Assembly (NCBI GenBank): GCA_011317545.1
Contig: WUJK01000001.1
Span: 2,647,001-2,711,000 of the forward strand
DNA length: 64,000 nt
Direction of reading: 5' to 3'
From: Coniella vitis
Taxonomy: Eukaryota > Ascomycota > Sordariomycetes > Diaporthales > Schizoparmaceae
The position numbers and the translations under genes were made by a program. The notes under the pieces were generated by a model, which had not been told where the DNA came from, made no database searches, and saw only the letters and a list, made by a program, of their open reading frames with translations. Of the stretch, positions 1 to 12,000 are shown piece after piece; within the stretch, counting starts at the first letter, position 1, and each line of letters begins with the position of its first letter.

Positions 1-400
1 CCAAACGCCGTTGAATACCGTATTATGCAACTCATGCGTTGAACCACGCATGATAAAGTATGACAAAAGAGGGCCCCCCTCTCCCCACCGCATTGAGAGA
101 AAAAAAATTGTCAACCTTGAAACGCCGAGAAGGTGAAACAAATGAGAGCAGAAAAGACCCGAGAGGAATACAAGAGACGAAGAAGATAGCTTGTTTTTTT
201 GTGTGTCGAAACCAGTCGCGATGATGACCCGTCTTCACCCCGGCACAAAGTGGTGTAGCGTAAAAGTGGAAATGCTCTTGTGTTACTAGAACATTGGCGC
301 TCTTGACAAGGCTGTATGTAGTGAGGCACCAGAAAGAAAACAGAGGTCGGCCGTCGACGGCTGTCTCCAAGAAAATAGCGTTACATGTATGAGTCTCCAC
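1..400. other. 3' flank of the first gene; no gene seen
   Basis: This stretch lies downstream of the minus-strand gene that ends at 401. Its open frames are short, carry no recognisable domain and overlap one another. It probably holds the 3' untranslated region and terminator of that gene. Confidence 0.5.
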
Positions 401-1894
401 TCAAATCTGAAGCTTGCCAGTAAACTTGATGCTCATCCGCCTTCGTCCGAATCCAAAGGTCGATGTTCGCTTGTTGGGCGTCAAGGGACTTGGCGTCGTC
501 AAAGGGGACATGGGCGAAACTGGTGATTCGAGCATCTGCTCGTCCTGGACGGTACGGACGACGGACTTGTGCTTATTCGTCCGTGCATTCCTCTCTGCTA
601 ACCTAATAATCTCGTCATGAGTGATGGGTTGCAGTTGGTGACGAGATGGTGGGGGTGCAGTGGCGGTGGCGGCGACCGAAACTGGCTCATTCTCTATCGC
701 AGACTTGAGGAGTGGTGATGCTGCGCGACAGTCACTAGCTTCGTTCGACGCGTGATTCTCCTCTTCTGGAATGCTGGCTTCTGATGGTGAGCTTGGGCGC
801 GTCGAGGTCTCAGTGGGTACCAGGAAAGCCTGGTGCATTCTCGGAGTGCTCCTCCGCTTCATAAGACTCATGGCGCGGGCAACACCCTTGAACATCTTGG
901 TTGGTGTCTTTGGTGTCTTTGGTCGCTCAAACTCTTCTGCTGGTCTTATCTCTTGGGGCTCTTGGGATGCTCTGGCTGAAGATGGCGTAGCCAAGGAGTA
1001 GGTGCTTCCGTTGGCATATGGGTCAATGGTCAGGAATGGAAGATTTGGTCTGGACGCTCCAGGAGGTTGCATGCTGCTGCTACGGGGCGGGTGGGAGATT
1101 CGCGACGTTGGCCGCGATGCTGGCACAGAGGATACTGTGGATGTAGACGATCTTCTTCTGCTCTTGACCTCGGACTCGCTGGGGGTTTCTTGCTGTAATT
1201 GGAGTAGGTTTTGCATTTGCTCGATCGAGGTGGGCGAAATGGATCTTCGGTTCTGTGGTACTTGTACAACGGAGGGCTTTCCAGAGAAGATGACCGAGAC
1301 CACCCGTGCGGTGACTTGGTGCTTCTTGCCATCCCCGATGGGCGAAGGGGTCGTCTGGTCGTCACTGCCCGAGTCGTACTCGAACTCTGAGCAGTCGTCT
1401 GTGGTCGAGGATGCCTCCTCTTCCGAGGAGAGGTACTCGTCATGTGGGGTCTGGGTGAAGGCTGGCGTGTCGGTAGGCGCGGTGAATTTGAGGCCCACCA
1501 GACCGTCCAGCATGCGAGAGGCCCTCAGGGCGCTCTTTTGAGGCAGCATGGGAGCCTCTGAGGCCTCGAAGACGTGGCCGTCTGTGGAGGTGGGTGTCGT
1601 GATGATTTGGTCGTCCATGGCGCCGTAGTACTGCGAGCGCAAAGTGGCATACGAGGAACGGGGTGAGGTTGACTTTGTTATTGTTGTTGTGGCAGCAGCA
1701 GCAACAGCAGAGGCAGAAGCAGAAGCAGCAGAAGCAGGAACAACAACAAAAGCATCGACTCGGCCGGTGGCCGGGCTGGGGATGGCGTCCATGTTTAAAT
1801 CCAAAGGCAGCGCCGCCAGGCTGGGGCTCTCGCTTCGTGGCAGATCCACCTCAACCTCCCTGGGCGCAAGGGATTGCTCCACCGCTAGAGACAT
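401..1894 (-). CDS. Conserved disordered protein of unknown function
   Basis: Single-exon gene of 497 residues if it starts at 1894 (MSLAVEQSLAP); an in-frame ATG at 1927 would add 11 residues. I do not recognise a catalytic domain. The chain is mostly low complexity: an Ala/Ser/Thr tract near residues 45-75, encoded by a CAG-like repeat, then an acidic Ser/Glu/Asp patch near 150-175 (core SSEEEAS). A more ordered island follows near 195-210 (VTARVVSVIFSGKPSVVQVP). Ser/Pro/Arg-rich stretches with several S/T-P sites come next, and the C-terminus is basic (GFGRRRMSIKFTGKLQI). The island and the basic C-terminus have the look of conserved segments, and the S/T-P sites suggest phosphorylation; both points are inferred. 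The length and steady frame support a real gene. It may be a signalling scaffold or nuclear protein, but I assign no function. Confidence 0.75.
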   Translation of the reverse strand: MSLAVEQSLAPREVEVDLPRSESPSLAALPLDLNMDAIPSPATGRVDAFVVVPASAASASASAVAAAATTTITKSTSPRSSYATLRSQYYGAMDDQIITTPTSTDGHVFEASEAPMLPQKSALRASRMLDGLVGLKFTAPTDTPAFTQTPHDEYLSSEEEASSTTDDCSEFEYDSGSDDQTTPSPIGDGKKHQVTARVVSVIFSGKPSVVQVPQNRRSISPTSIEQMQNLLQLQQETPSESEVKSRRRSSTSTVSSVPASRPTSRISHPPRSSSMQPPGASRPNLPFLTIDPYANGSTYSLATPSSARASQEPQEIRPAEEFERPKTPKTPTKMFKGVARAMSLMKRRSTPRMHQAFLVPTETSTRPSSPSEASIPEEENHASNEASDCRAASPLLKSAIENEPVSVAATATAPPPSRHQLQPITHDEIIRLAERNARTNKHKSVVRTVQDEQMLESPVSPMSPLTTPSPLTPNKRTSTFGFGRRRMSIKFTGKLQI

Positions 1895-2502
1895 GATGCG
1901 GTGGAGACTGGAGCAAGCAGGTAGCACCCGATCCTACGGATACTTGGAAAGGCGGCGGATGGATCTCCTCGTGGTCTTTGCGCTGTGCTGTGCTGTGCTG
2001 AGTACTATGTGCGCCTGGTCGCTTGCTTGCCTGTCCTGGGAAGCTGGGGCCGGACAAGGGAGTTTATAAGAGACAATGTCTTTTTGCTGCCGTGGCGGGG
2101 TGGGCGAGGGCGAGAGACTAGGATTGGGACTGGGACGCGGCCTTTCGAGAGGCAGGATGATTAAGTGTGGGAGGAGCCGGTGCGACGTTGTAGAAGAGAG
2201 TCTGTGTGGTACTGCTCGCGCGATTGTGGAGTGTTGGCCTGGTTTGCAGAGATATTGAAGGGGTGTCTGAGGAAACCTCCGAAAGGAAGATGGAAGGGCT
2301 CAAGGGCTCAAAGGGCTCGGCAGAGCGGGCAGTACTATGTATGTAGGAGCAGCACCAGCCAAAGCAGAGCGTTGTAGGCGCGGTAATGGTGGTAGTGGTG
2401 TGGTGTGGTGGTGCGAGACCAGACGATGGGATGGATGATGGGCGCAAAGCAGCAGCAGTCGCATCGAATCTGGGCACATCCCTGGACGTGGGCTGGGGCT
2501 AC

Positions 2503-2530
2503 AGGGGGGCAGGGGGGCAGGGTGGAGGGG
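2503..2530 (+). repeat. G-rich tract, possible G-quadruplex
   Basis: Four close G-runs of about 6, 6, 3 and 4 bases, separated by two bases each, lie on the plus strand about 610 bp upstream of the first gene's ATG. The pattern fits a strong intramolecular G-quadruplex. On the sense strand of the minus-oriented gene it reads as C-runs. Confidence 0.55.
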
Positions 2531-5500
2531 TACAAGGTACTTTGTCGGTGGAGAAAGGCCCCTGGCCTGCCTGGCATGCAAGGCAGGGACAACCTGGCCC
2601 CTCTGGCCCCCTGCCTGGTTCCCTGCCCTCGTTTTTTCCTGCCCTGCTGCCCACCTGCCACTGCCACGCCTTTTGCGCTTTGCCTTTGGCCGCTAGGCAA
2701 AACGGAAGGAGTTGCGTTTGCAGACTGGAGAAAACGGTCACTTACATAGTATACCCAATCTCTAGCAATACGTACAACGTACCTAGGTATACATAGTAAC
2801 GCACCTCAATATGCATATTTCCTCGATACCTAGCTCTTTTCAGCTCCACCACAGCCTCAACTTAGGCCTTTTCTTTTCGTTTTCTGGTAGAGCACCTAGG
2901 TATGAGGCAGTATTAGCAAACTACAGGTGCTTTGCTGCATCGGTGGTCCGTCTCGGGAATTTGAGGCTACAACAAATTGGCAACAATACCTCAATACCCT
3001 CTTATTATGCCCCAAAAAGTATCTTTTTTGGGCCCACCCCGCGTCCGTCAAGGTGCAGCATCTGGCGCCAGCTCTGGCGGTTTCTTCAAGACTGTGACTG
3101 GCAACAGCCGAGACTGATTCTCCAAAGGGGTGCCGCAAGGTCCGTATATTGTACAACCTGGATGTAACCTGCACCATCATCACCACCACCCATCCCGAAC
3201 TCTGTCCGATCCTGTCCGATTGCAGTGCGTCTTGTAAGTACAATAGAATTGCAGAGGAGAAAGGACAGATTATTCATTTGTACACATATTACAAAACGGA
3301 GTGCACTCACACTCATAAACAAACAACCCTTTCCCCCTTTTCTTTTCTTCTTTGTTTCTTGAGGGCTGTTTCGCTAGAAGGCCAATATAGCCTCTTCTAG
3401 CCCCAAATCAATCTGCACGGGATGAGAATGTGTGGACACACCTGTGGAAGTACACGAACGCACGGCAGATCCTGTCTCGGAGCGACTTGCTGGTGATAAT
3501 GTCATGATGGTGTGGTGCGAGGGAGGCCCACCTTGGCTTTGCTGACGAGACAGATGACACCAAGTACATACAATACCTAGGTGGTGAAATAGCAGAGAGC
3601 TTATGAGATAGAATGAAAAGAGGGTTCGAAATAGGTCAACCGAGGGACCAGGTCGTGTTTCAGGTAAACCAAGGGACAGTGAATACGCACAGCAAAGAGG
3701 AAAAAAAACGGCATCTTCCTCCTTGAACTCCTCCACACAAAACTCGACGAGAACGCCATCAACGCTGTGACGTTGTGACGCCTTTAGTGGGGCGCTGGCT
3801 AAAGTCGTATTCAACTACAAAGCCGAAGTGGCAGTGATTACTTTTGTGTGAAGTATTTCGTCAAGCCATGTTTTGATTACTGCAAGATGAGCCGCTGGAT
3901 GGGGGTTGAATGGGTTACCGAGGTACATAGTACCTACTAAGTAGATAACCCTGGGCCTTTTGATACTTAGGGTTATAGGCGATGCTCCATACAGGCCTAG
4001 GTACCCTGTTGAGGTGCGACATTGGAGGTGCGCTGCGTAAGCAGCTTTCTCATGATGCGCATCAAAAGTTGCGTTCGCATCTGTGCCTTGGCGCACCAGA
4101 CAGCCTATTATTGAGCGTTTTTCCCTTTTCAATGAGCTGGTCCGGGTGTGCACCTTTTAGATAGTACGTTGCATGTACGCGGTGTTGATTGGTAAGTACT
4201 ACTGTACTATTGAGCAGGTATGTCCACAAATGGGGGCTGGCTGATAAGATGGAGGGTTTGGGGAAAGGTTCTACGGTCAAGGGCCACTAAAGCATCTCTC
4301 TAGCGATTCGCTTGGCGGCCTACTCGGTGGCCTCAGAGGCTCAGCAGCCAATGCTGGAGATGGAAATATGTTCACACACCTTTCTTTTTCTTTTCTTTCT
4401 TTTTTCTGGGTGATTCTTCGGCCGACTATCGAAAACCCACTTGCATGTCGTCTTGTGTTTGCGCATGCAGATGTACCCAAGCTCATGTGCCTCCGGTCAC
4501 TGTCGCTAAGGCTGACCTTGATGTCCTTTTTCTTACTTTGGGATTTGTGGCGCAAAGAGACTACTGTCCTAAAAGGGCTATTGAGCCATAGAGTGTGGGG
4601 CCGTGGCGCCAGATGCGAGATTGTTCAGGTTCTCTGCAGTCTGCAGACAAAGTGTTCCTTCTGCTTCCTGCTGCCGCTCGCCGGCACCAGATGGCGCGTT
4701 CCTGCTGTGAAGGTGGCTTGCATCCCACCGGAGAGCGGTGTCAACGACGACAACGACAACAACTGAAAATGGACAAGAGGAAGGAAGAAGGGGCTGGGGA
4801 AGGGATCATTGAGTGTCAGGCGGCGCCAGCGACACGAACCTTTTTCTTAAGCAAATAATACCTGCGAAGAAATCATGCGATGCTACTCAATTGTGTACTT
4901 AGACTGCCTAGGTAACCCTGAATATGCCATCTGCTCCGGCCTCATGGTGACCTTGGAAGGTGGAATTTGGAGCATTTTACTACTATGTAGTCAGCTAGTC
5001 CAGTGGCAGATCTCCTGCAGAACATTTGCTTCATTCCCCATGGAGTTGTTCCGTTGGTTGCATCACGCCAGACTGAAAAATGCTGCTGCATGTGCCCCGC
5101 AACCATGCCATATCGCTGCAAATCTGCCGCAAATACTGGGCCCGAACGATATTACCGGCGTTATTTTCAGAGGTTGCACCCTTTCGACACTAATCAACGC
5201 ATCCGCTACTAGGTAAAAGTACCTTTTGTGTGCTGGACCCTCTGTCTCGGCAGTGGACCGAAGCCCAGCGCCCAAAGGACCTCGGGGCACTTTCATGAGT
5301 CCGTCTTTTTGGTCGATCGCTCTCACCCATTCCCTCCAAGTTTCAGGGACTGCGTGCAGACATACTAGGCGGCACAACATTGTACCATAGTAGTCATGCA
5401 TTCAGCTAGTAGAGGGGAGGAATGAGCCCGGTCGAGCATCGTGCCTTACCGCTATTGAGAGAGGGCGTCCACTAGAAGCGAACAGACCTCAACGGATGGT

Positions 5501-8500
5501 CAGTGTGCCCTGGCAACGACCCTCTTGATGGTGGGGCTGCTTGCGTCGTCTGCATCCTAGCAGGCCGCATTTACCGCCCACATCGCGACCCCGGCGGCAG
5601 CAGGAGTCAGGACGTTGTAGTATTTTGACGGGGTGCTGACTCTGGCGTTGCTGCTGGAGAGCGCAGATGCTTATCTCGCTCCGTTACAACCACACTCGAA
5701 TGAAACCGCATGGCAAAACGTCTTGAGGCCACTTCTTGTTGCGACTGTGGACGGAAAGCATGGCACCCAGGCATTCACTCAGGCTGGCCGTCGTCTCCGA
5801 AGTGGTTGCAAGCGTGGAAGAGCACAACCGGCGTAGCCCGGGCCCGGGCCAGTCAGAGCAGCCCCCCAGCCAGCCGTCTTCTGCGCGGTTTGCAACACTT
5901 GGACGACACCCTTTCCTAGGCAGTGCGGACCTGCAGTGGCCGTCTTGGCTCGCTCTGCTGAGTGGTTCTCTTCCGTTCGACGGGGCTCCCTGCGTGCTTG
6001 TCATCTGCGTGGCTTCCACGAATCAAGGCAGCGAGGGAGGATGCTGGACTTGACTTGACTTTGACCTGTACATTGTGTCTTTGTTTGAGGTTCCCTGCTT
6101 TTGAATTATCGTCCAATAGGTTCACATTGCCACTGCCGCACCTCCTGCCCATCCTCATAACTCGATTCCTCTCATCCGCTTCTGTTTTGCTGGGTCGGAT
6201 TTGGGGGAGACATGGAAGATCTGATGAAACCCCCCCCCCTTTCTAGCAAATGTTGGCGGGGCCCACTTCGAGTAAAATGGCGTGGTTCCAAACGAGATCG
6301 AGGGGCCCCGCTTAGAAGAAAAAAACCCGCCCAAAGGGCCCATTAGCGACGCCTTCCTCTTTTTCTTTTTTTCCCTTTTCTGTGCCTATGCAATGTGCCT
6401 GCCTTGGCTTGCACCCCATGCACGGCACTCGACGCTTCATGGCCAGTGGCCAGTGACCGGCGCCAGACAAGGGGGTGTGCTGCTAGGCCGTAAGCCAATC
6501 AGCGACTTGAAACACATTTCCTCTCGCAGATTGTGGAAGGAACGAATGGCACACGTGCTCTAGTGATACACTTCAAAAACCGGCCTTTTGCTTGTTTGAG
6601 CTGCATAGCGACAACGCCTGCTCCCTACCTAGTCTTGCCAGATAAGGATGCCCTTCTTCTCTCTGCGAACCTCTGGCGCAGAGATCCAATACACGATCCG
6701 TGAACAAAGCGGCCATCATCATCGACAAAAGAGTTACCGGTGCCCCTGACGAAACCCGATTGAAACTTATTGGACTTGCCGATCACACTTCTCCCAGCCT
6801 TTGTGCATAGGCTGTACATAGTAACTGTTTCTATGCCAGGCAGTAGCTAATAAGCCGCGACAAGTCCTGTGACAGCCTGCAGCCACATTCGTCTATCCCG
6901 GAATCAGGTTCAGTATCGCCTCCTAGCAAAACTCTCCTAGCCAAAACGGAATGCGAATGACCGTTTCGACAGTTGCCCCTCCCCACACCGCATTCAAATT
7001 CTAGTCTTCAAAAGTGCCAGCCAAGACTTTGGCCTGCCGTTGGCTGGCTGGTTTTGCCTGTCACTTGCCACCCCGCCTGGCCTTCGAGATTCCCCAACGT
7101 CCGTCTTCGTATACATACTACTATGGACATAGTAATGCCAAACCGCATGCTCCAGAGCCGTTTTATGATGTAGCCTCCCTGAGCTGACCAACAGTAAAGG
7201 CCAATCCACAGGCACGAAATCTTGAATTGGTGCAGCGGCTGTGCTCCGTCATGCTCGCCAACGTCACAAAAACGCCGACGAATTCTCAGAAATTCGTCAC
7301 CTCACAGCAAGGTGGTGAGAACCAAGCCCTGCAAGAGACGATCATATCGCCCTCTGCGACAAATAACCTACACAGTTCTGTCATTTCGGAATTTCAGTAC
7401 CAGACGTCTGACTAGGGCTACATCGTAATCACCAGCAGAATGCAGGGTGTCTTGGTTTTCTCTGTGGCATGTCGTCATGGGAACGTCGATCCGCTTTTTC
7501 CTCACACCAGCCACACTTTTGGCGGGGTCATGACTTAGCAGCAAACAAACGAGGCTCGTGCTAGCGTTGAAAGTTTAATTCTATTCTAAGATCCTGCGCA
7601 AACCAGCCACACCTCGAAATTGCGCCGTTTTAATTAGTCATCTCTTGGTCCCTACTATGTACAGTTAACCGGTACCAACCCAAAAAGACTTTACAATAAG
7701 GCTGATGAATCTTGGCCAACCTCCAACTACCTATTGTCTGCATCTTTTCCAATCCCCGCCGCGTCAAACCTTGCCGAAGAGGCGGACTCAGCTCGGTCTA
7801 GCAGGCTCAGCCTTCAACGGTCGGATCATCACGCCTACATAGTACGTCTCACCCTCATTGGCCCGGCTTCTTTCGGCGCGCTCGGTCTACTGGATACGGT
7901 TTATCCTAAATAATCTTCTTCTTGCATTGGGTTCCCTCTTCCACGGAAGCTCGTACCAGAATGGTGAACCCATCCTCTAATAACTGAAACGCTACCCCGC
8001 TCTCTCCAGCTCTCTCTTAGCTCAGACTTGCTCCCTTTTCCTAGGCATCGAGGACAGACCAGCTGTAAGCAGCTGTAGCCGCAGCTGAAGTCGGGGCCCA
8101 AGTCGTGATATGTATACAAATACCCAACCCATTCAGCTCCGTATTATCCGGCTGACTTGCAAGGGACATATGTCCCGGGCACGAGAAGAGAGCACGCGGT
8201 TGAAGGGGGCGGGGGCGGGGGCCGTGGGTGTCTGGGGCTGCACAGGTTGGTTCTGAATACTTGACATACCAAAGAACAGAACAGAGCCCGCGCCTTGTGC
8301 ATTCATTACTACCACTTTGTGCGAGACGATGAAATGCTAATGACGTTGAAGAAGGCCCTTCCTCCGACAACTTTAAACGCAAGACAGTGGCGCAGTTGTG
8401 TACATCAATCATTGGCTCGATTGGGGTAACTCAGCGTTTGCGGCCGTTGGTTGCTATTACAAGGGCCGTGCATGCATGTAACTGGGCGCTTCTCAAGCCG

Positions 8501-8708
8501 GGTGCACACAAATCTGCAATGCGAATAGGCTACAGATTTCGTAAGGCGTCTCTGCAGCGAGGCAAGTAAGTACATTGGGCGCATAGATACTGACGTGCAT
8601 ATCATGCGATGGAGGGCATGTTCTCGTTCTCGGCGCCAAAGCAGTGTCGATTGTGGGCATTCAATTGGTCAATACCATGTAGAGATGGGAAAAGATGGCT
8701 GGGTAACA

Positions 8709-8738
8709 GGTTGTGGGTTCGACCCCCACATTGGGTTC
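8709..8738 (+). pseudogene. tRNA-Lys 3'-part fragment (pseudo-tRNA)
   Basis: About 21 bases here are identical to the T arm and neighbouring bases of the intact tRNA-Lys at 8920-9018, and the similarity continues weakly into the 3' acceptor strand. The fragment lies on the opposite strand, about 180 bp away. Upstream I see a D-arm-like string (TTCAATTGGTCAATACC) but no lysine anticodon stem and no matching 5' acceptor strand, so a working tRNA is unlikely. It is best read as a decayed copy or relic of an inverted duplication. Confidence 0.6.
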
Positions 8739-8891
8739 AATCTACACTTGCAAATTTGGGCGCTGGTTGAGGTTCAAACCGCAAGAGCGCTGATCAAGAA
8801 CCTTCGCCCAAACGCACCTCCACCTCATCAACAGAATGTTCCCTCAAAAACAAAAACATCAAACCGACATTCTTTGCAATGATAAAAGTGC

Positions 8892-8897
8892 AAAAAA
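8892..8897 (-). terminator. RNA polymerase III terminator of tRNA-Lys
   Basis: A run of six T on the minus strand begins 23 bases beyond the 3' end of the tRNA-Lys gene. This is the usual form of a polymerase III stop signal. Confidence 0.6.
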
Positions 8898-8919
8898 TGA
8901 AGTCCTTAGACGGGAATTG

Positions 8920-9018
8920 AGCCCGACGTGGGGGTCGAACCCACAACCTTGAGATCACGCTGTTCAGAATCGGAAACTCTGTAAGAGTCTCACGCTCTAC
9001 CGATTGAGCTAGCCGGGC
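8920..9018 (-). tRNA. tRNA-Lys(CUU) with a 26-nt intron
   Basis: Read on the minus strand, this folds as a standard cloverleaf. The 7-bp acceptor stem starts GCCCGGC and closes with GTCGGGC. The D arm is CTCAATCGGTAGAG, the anticodon stem TGAGA/TCTCA encloses the loop CTCTTAA, and the T arm carries GGTTCGACC. The anticodon is CTT. A 26-nt intron lies one base 3' of the anticodon, between positions 37 and 38, which is the canonical eukaryotic place. Without the intron the tRNA is 73 nt including the discriminator base, with no encoded CCA. The internal A box (TAGCTCAATCGG) and B box (GGTTCGACC) promoters are intact. Confidence 0.95.
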
Positions 9019-12000
9019 GCCTTGAAGGCGCTGATTATTGAAACATGCATCAAACATGTGAATTATATACCCTTTCTCGTGGATGTCATGCAGATACAGC
9101 GTACCATTCCAGTCCACCCTTGCCAAACGGCGGAGATTTTCCACGAGCCCCTTGCATTTGCAGCATGCCGGCGACAGCGAACCTAGTCCCCAGAGAGCGC
9201 TTGACGCGCGCCATTCAAATTCGTCTCCACCTAGAGGCTGCTCTCTCCCTCACTTCTTCTCTCGCTTTCTTCCACTTCTTGTGGAGCATCGAATCATAAA
9301 ACCACCATTCGATTTCCCCATTGTTTTCCTACAAAGAGTGGGTGATTGCTCCGTCCCATGGATATAACACGGCAGCGAAACGGTGGCACAGGAAGAAATC
9401 GGAAGGGAGATGTCAACTAAGGGAGAAAGGAAAAAAAAAACCCCAAACCCAAAATTGAAGACCATCATACACACCCCACACTTGACAATACGATCAGCTC
9501 GCACGTGCCCCTGGCGCAAGCTGGCTGCTATCCTCTTTTTGCGCGTGTGATTCCTAGGACTGATCCGCAGGGTGCAAAAGTTAAGTAATTGGCGCGGTCA
9601 AAGTGGCTTTGCCAAGTTGTGGTGATCAGTCTTGGCTTTCTGGAGATGTGCAAATTTGAGTGAGGGACTACTGAGGAACCTTGAAGGTGGCTTTTGTCGG
9701 ATGGAAGAACGCTGTCGACAAAATGGACAGTGTTGACTTCCAAAGCTCGCCGACGGAAACGGTGACATTCAAGAGGTGCGCCGTCTTTGGCATACCGCTT
9801 CGTCGCCTACACCGTTGCCACTCAGCCTTGCAGCATGCAGTGCCACATGGTATGTGAGTATACTTGATGGCAGCCACTGGTTGGCTGATTGAGATTTCTC
9901 ACTTGTTCAGCCTTGCATACGCGCTGGGGCTGTTATGGTGGGTGATCCACCACGTATCTTGTGTGGATGGAACGCGGTCCCTTCGAATTGCACGACAGGT
10001 CGTACACAGAAATTTGAACTAAACGTCGACTATCCTTGCAGTTTGGAATATATTGGATACCCTTATTCAGTTTGATTTGGCTCCAAGTCTTTATCTTTGA
10101 GTGGGTCGCCCACCGTCTCTTCGGGACTGACAGTTCTTCGCCGTGCCGTTATCTTCAAGATGCATGCTTGTTCCTCAGACACAAGTCCTATATCACTTGG
10201 GTGAATAGCCGACTATATCTAGCTTTACAAGCGACATCCATAGCCCAATGCCCATCTTTGGAATACTTTACTATGTAGTACATCTTTCTCAGCTGAGCTC
10301 AAGTGCTACAAAAGGTGGGATCCAAGCGGATATGCTGCCCAGTAACTACATACGTTGTAATATGTACTATTAAGCATATAATACATGAAGCCTAGAATAC
10401 TTCGCAAGAACTCTACACTATATCCCCAGCCAACCACTCCGTCCACATAAACAGCCAGCCTCGCCCCTCGATCATAGTGTGTTCCTTTCCTAGGCTTGGC
10501 AGTGGAGACTGTCCCCATTGTCCCCTCTCCCCTGGGATCTTTTGAATGCAAGCTACAAGACCAAACATCTCCACTCTGTCCCGGGCTTGCGGTGGTTTTT
10601 CTTCCTTTGTGGTACATAGTATGTGTTCTAGCGTTATTGACCAGGCTGCCAGGCCCCGCCCATATCCATTCCCCTGGGATGGCGCGAAGAGAAAATCAAA
10701 AGACAATGATCGCCAACCGATTCCGCAAAACAGTCCACTAGTCGTAGCTCGAAAGTGGCCCCCTTCTCACCTTCTACATAGTAGCGTGTGCGCTATGATG
10801 GATGGGCGGCTTTTTATTTTGGCTGTGCTGTTGTGGTTTACATAGCTGCCGCTGTGGATATGGAACTAGTTACCTCACGCATTGACTTACCAATTTCCCT
10901 TGTGGTTCTTGATAGCCACGATTCCGCCTCTTATTTCTTCTTCTTCTCTTTTTTCTATTTTTTTTTTCTTTTCCTGTGAGTGGCTTTGTTTGAGTGGCTT
11001 CGGCAACTCTACATTCCATGGCAAGTCCATACGGTTGTTATTTTTGTTTATTTTTTTGCTCAGACGGCATTGTCACACAGCGAAACCGCGGTTCGCTTTC
11101 GGCCGAGCACGGGGCTGGAGAATCGAGATCGAGATCGAGGATGGTGAGGATGAGATGAGTTACTGGCATTTCTGGGACGGAGGAAACTGTCCTGTCATTG
11201 CAATTTTTTATTTTTTTCTCTTGCGTGAACAACGCGTGAGTGGGCGCGGGGGAGAAATGCTGTGGTTGTTTGTGAGGCATGTAGGACTATGTTTTTGTGT
11301 CAGAGCGTCGAAGGAATCCCCCGTCATCACGAAGTCAAACAACGATATCTTCAGCTTCGGGAAAAGAAAGCTTCAAATCACCCTCTATCAGAGTAGGAAT
11401 GCCCAAGATTCCTGACCAAACCCTGACAAGTCTATATTTAGACCGTAGAACACACCAGCCAGCCCTATTTTGACCAAGAACCCTTCCGGGTCCTCCAAGC
11501 TAAAGGCTAGACATCCCGATATCCAAACACATCATGACCAGGAAACCTTTTGCAAGCCCCAAATAGCAGAATAGAAGCCAGACCATCCAGCCACCCGCGC
11601 GTACTAAAACCTTCTAGCGCCAAAAGAAGAGTCGGCAGACAGCGTGACAGACAAAACTATTTGTTATGTCTACTACCGTAGCCGACCGTAGCCCAAAACG
11701 ATACCAGACCCTTGGAGGAGCGTGCGGCGGCTTCCAAAAGGACCGAGCACGAGAAATGGTGTCCATTTCTCTTGAAGAACAACAGAGAAAAAGCAAACCT
11801 CACTACCATCCTGTTTCTCTCGGTTTTCAGCCCAACCCAACCCCAACTTAGGTTTTACAAAAGGGCCCGCTTCGTTCAATACTTCTCAAACAACCGAGCT
11901 GACGTGCCAGCCACTCTTGCGCGTGCTTGCGCGGACTATTTGCTGCGGGCACACATGGCTGGCTATCGTTCTGGGGAGGAGTGGCATTCATGCGCGCTTC

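Larger units (their letters stand above)
1895..8919. other. Gene-poor region, about 7 kb
   Basis: No open frame here looks like a protein: all are short, overlap on both strands and have erratic composition. The first kilobase is the promoter side of the gene ending at 401; it is strongly strand-skewed, with G-runs on the plus strand near 2503-2530. The rest holds at least seven copies of a 9-bp TACATAGTA element, several CCTAGG palindromes and a tRNA-like fragment at 8709-8738. Poorly conserved or non-coding transcripts cannot be excluded. Confidence 0.55.

Noticed and set aside
2780..4915. CCTAGG palindromes as a separate element
   Set aside because: Longer forms such as TACCTAGGTA occur near 2780, 2893, 3574, 3997 and 4906, but the bare hexamer is not clearly above chance in 64 kb, so I did not score it separately.
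8755..8795. Second tRNA-like T arm (GGTTCAAACC)
   Set aside because: Only a short hairpin is present; no cloverleaf can be drawn around it.
10882..11415. Plus-strand frame of 177 residues
   Set aside because: It runs through poly-T/TTC tracts and a GAGATC repeat, has no domain, and overlaps minus-strand frames of equal quality.
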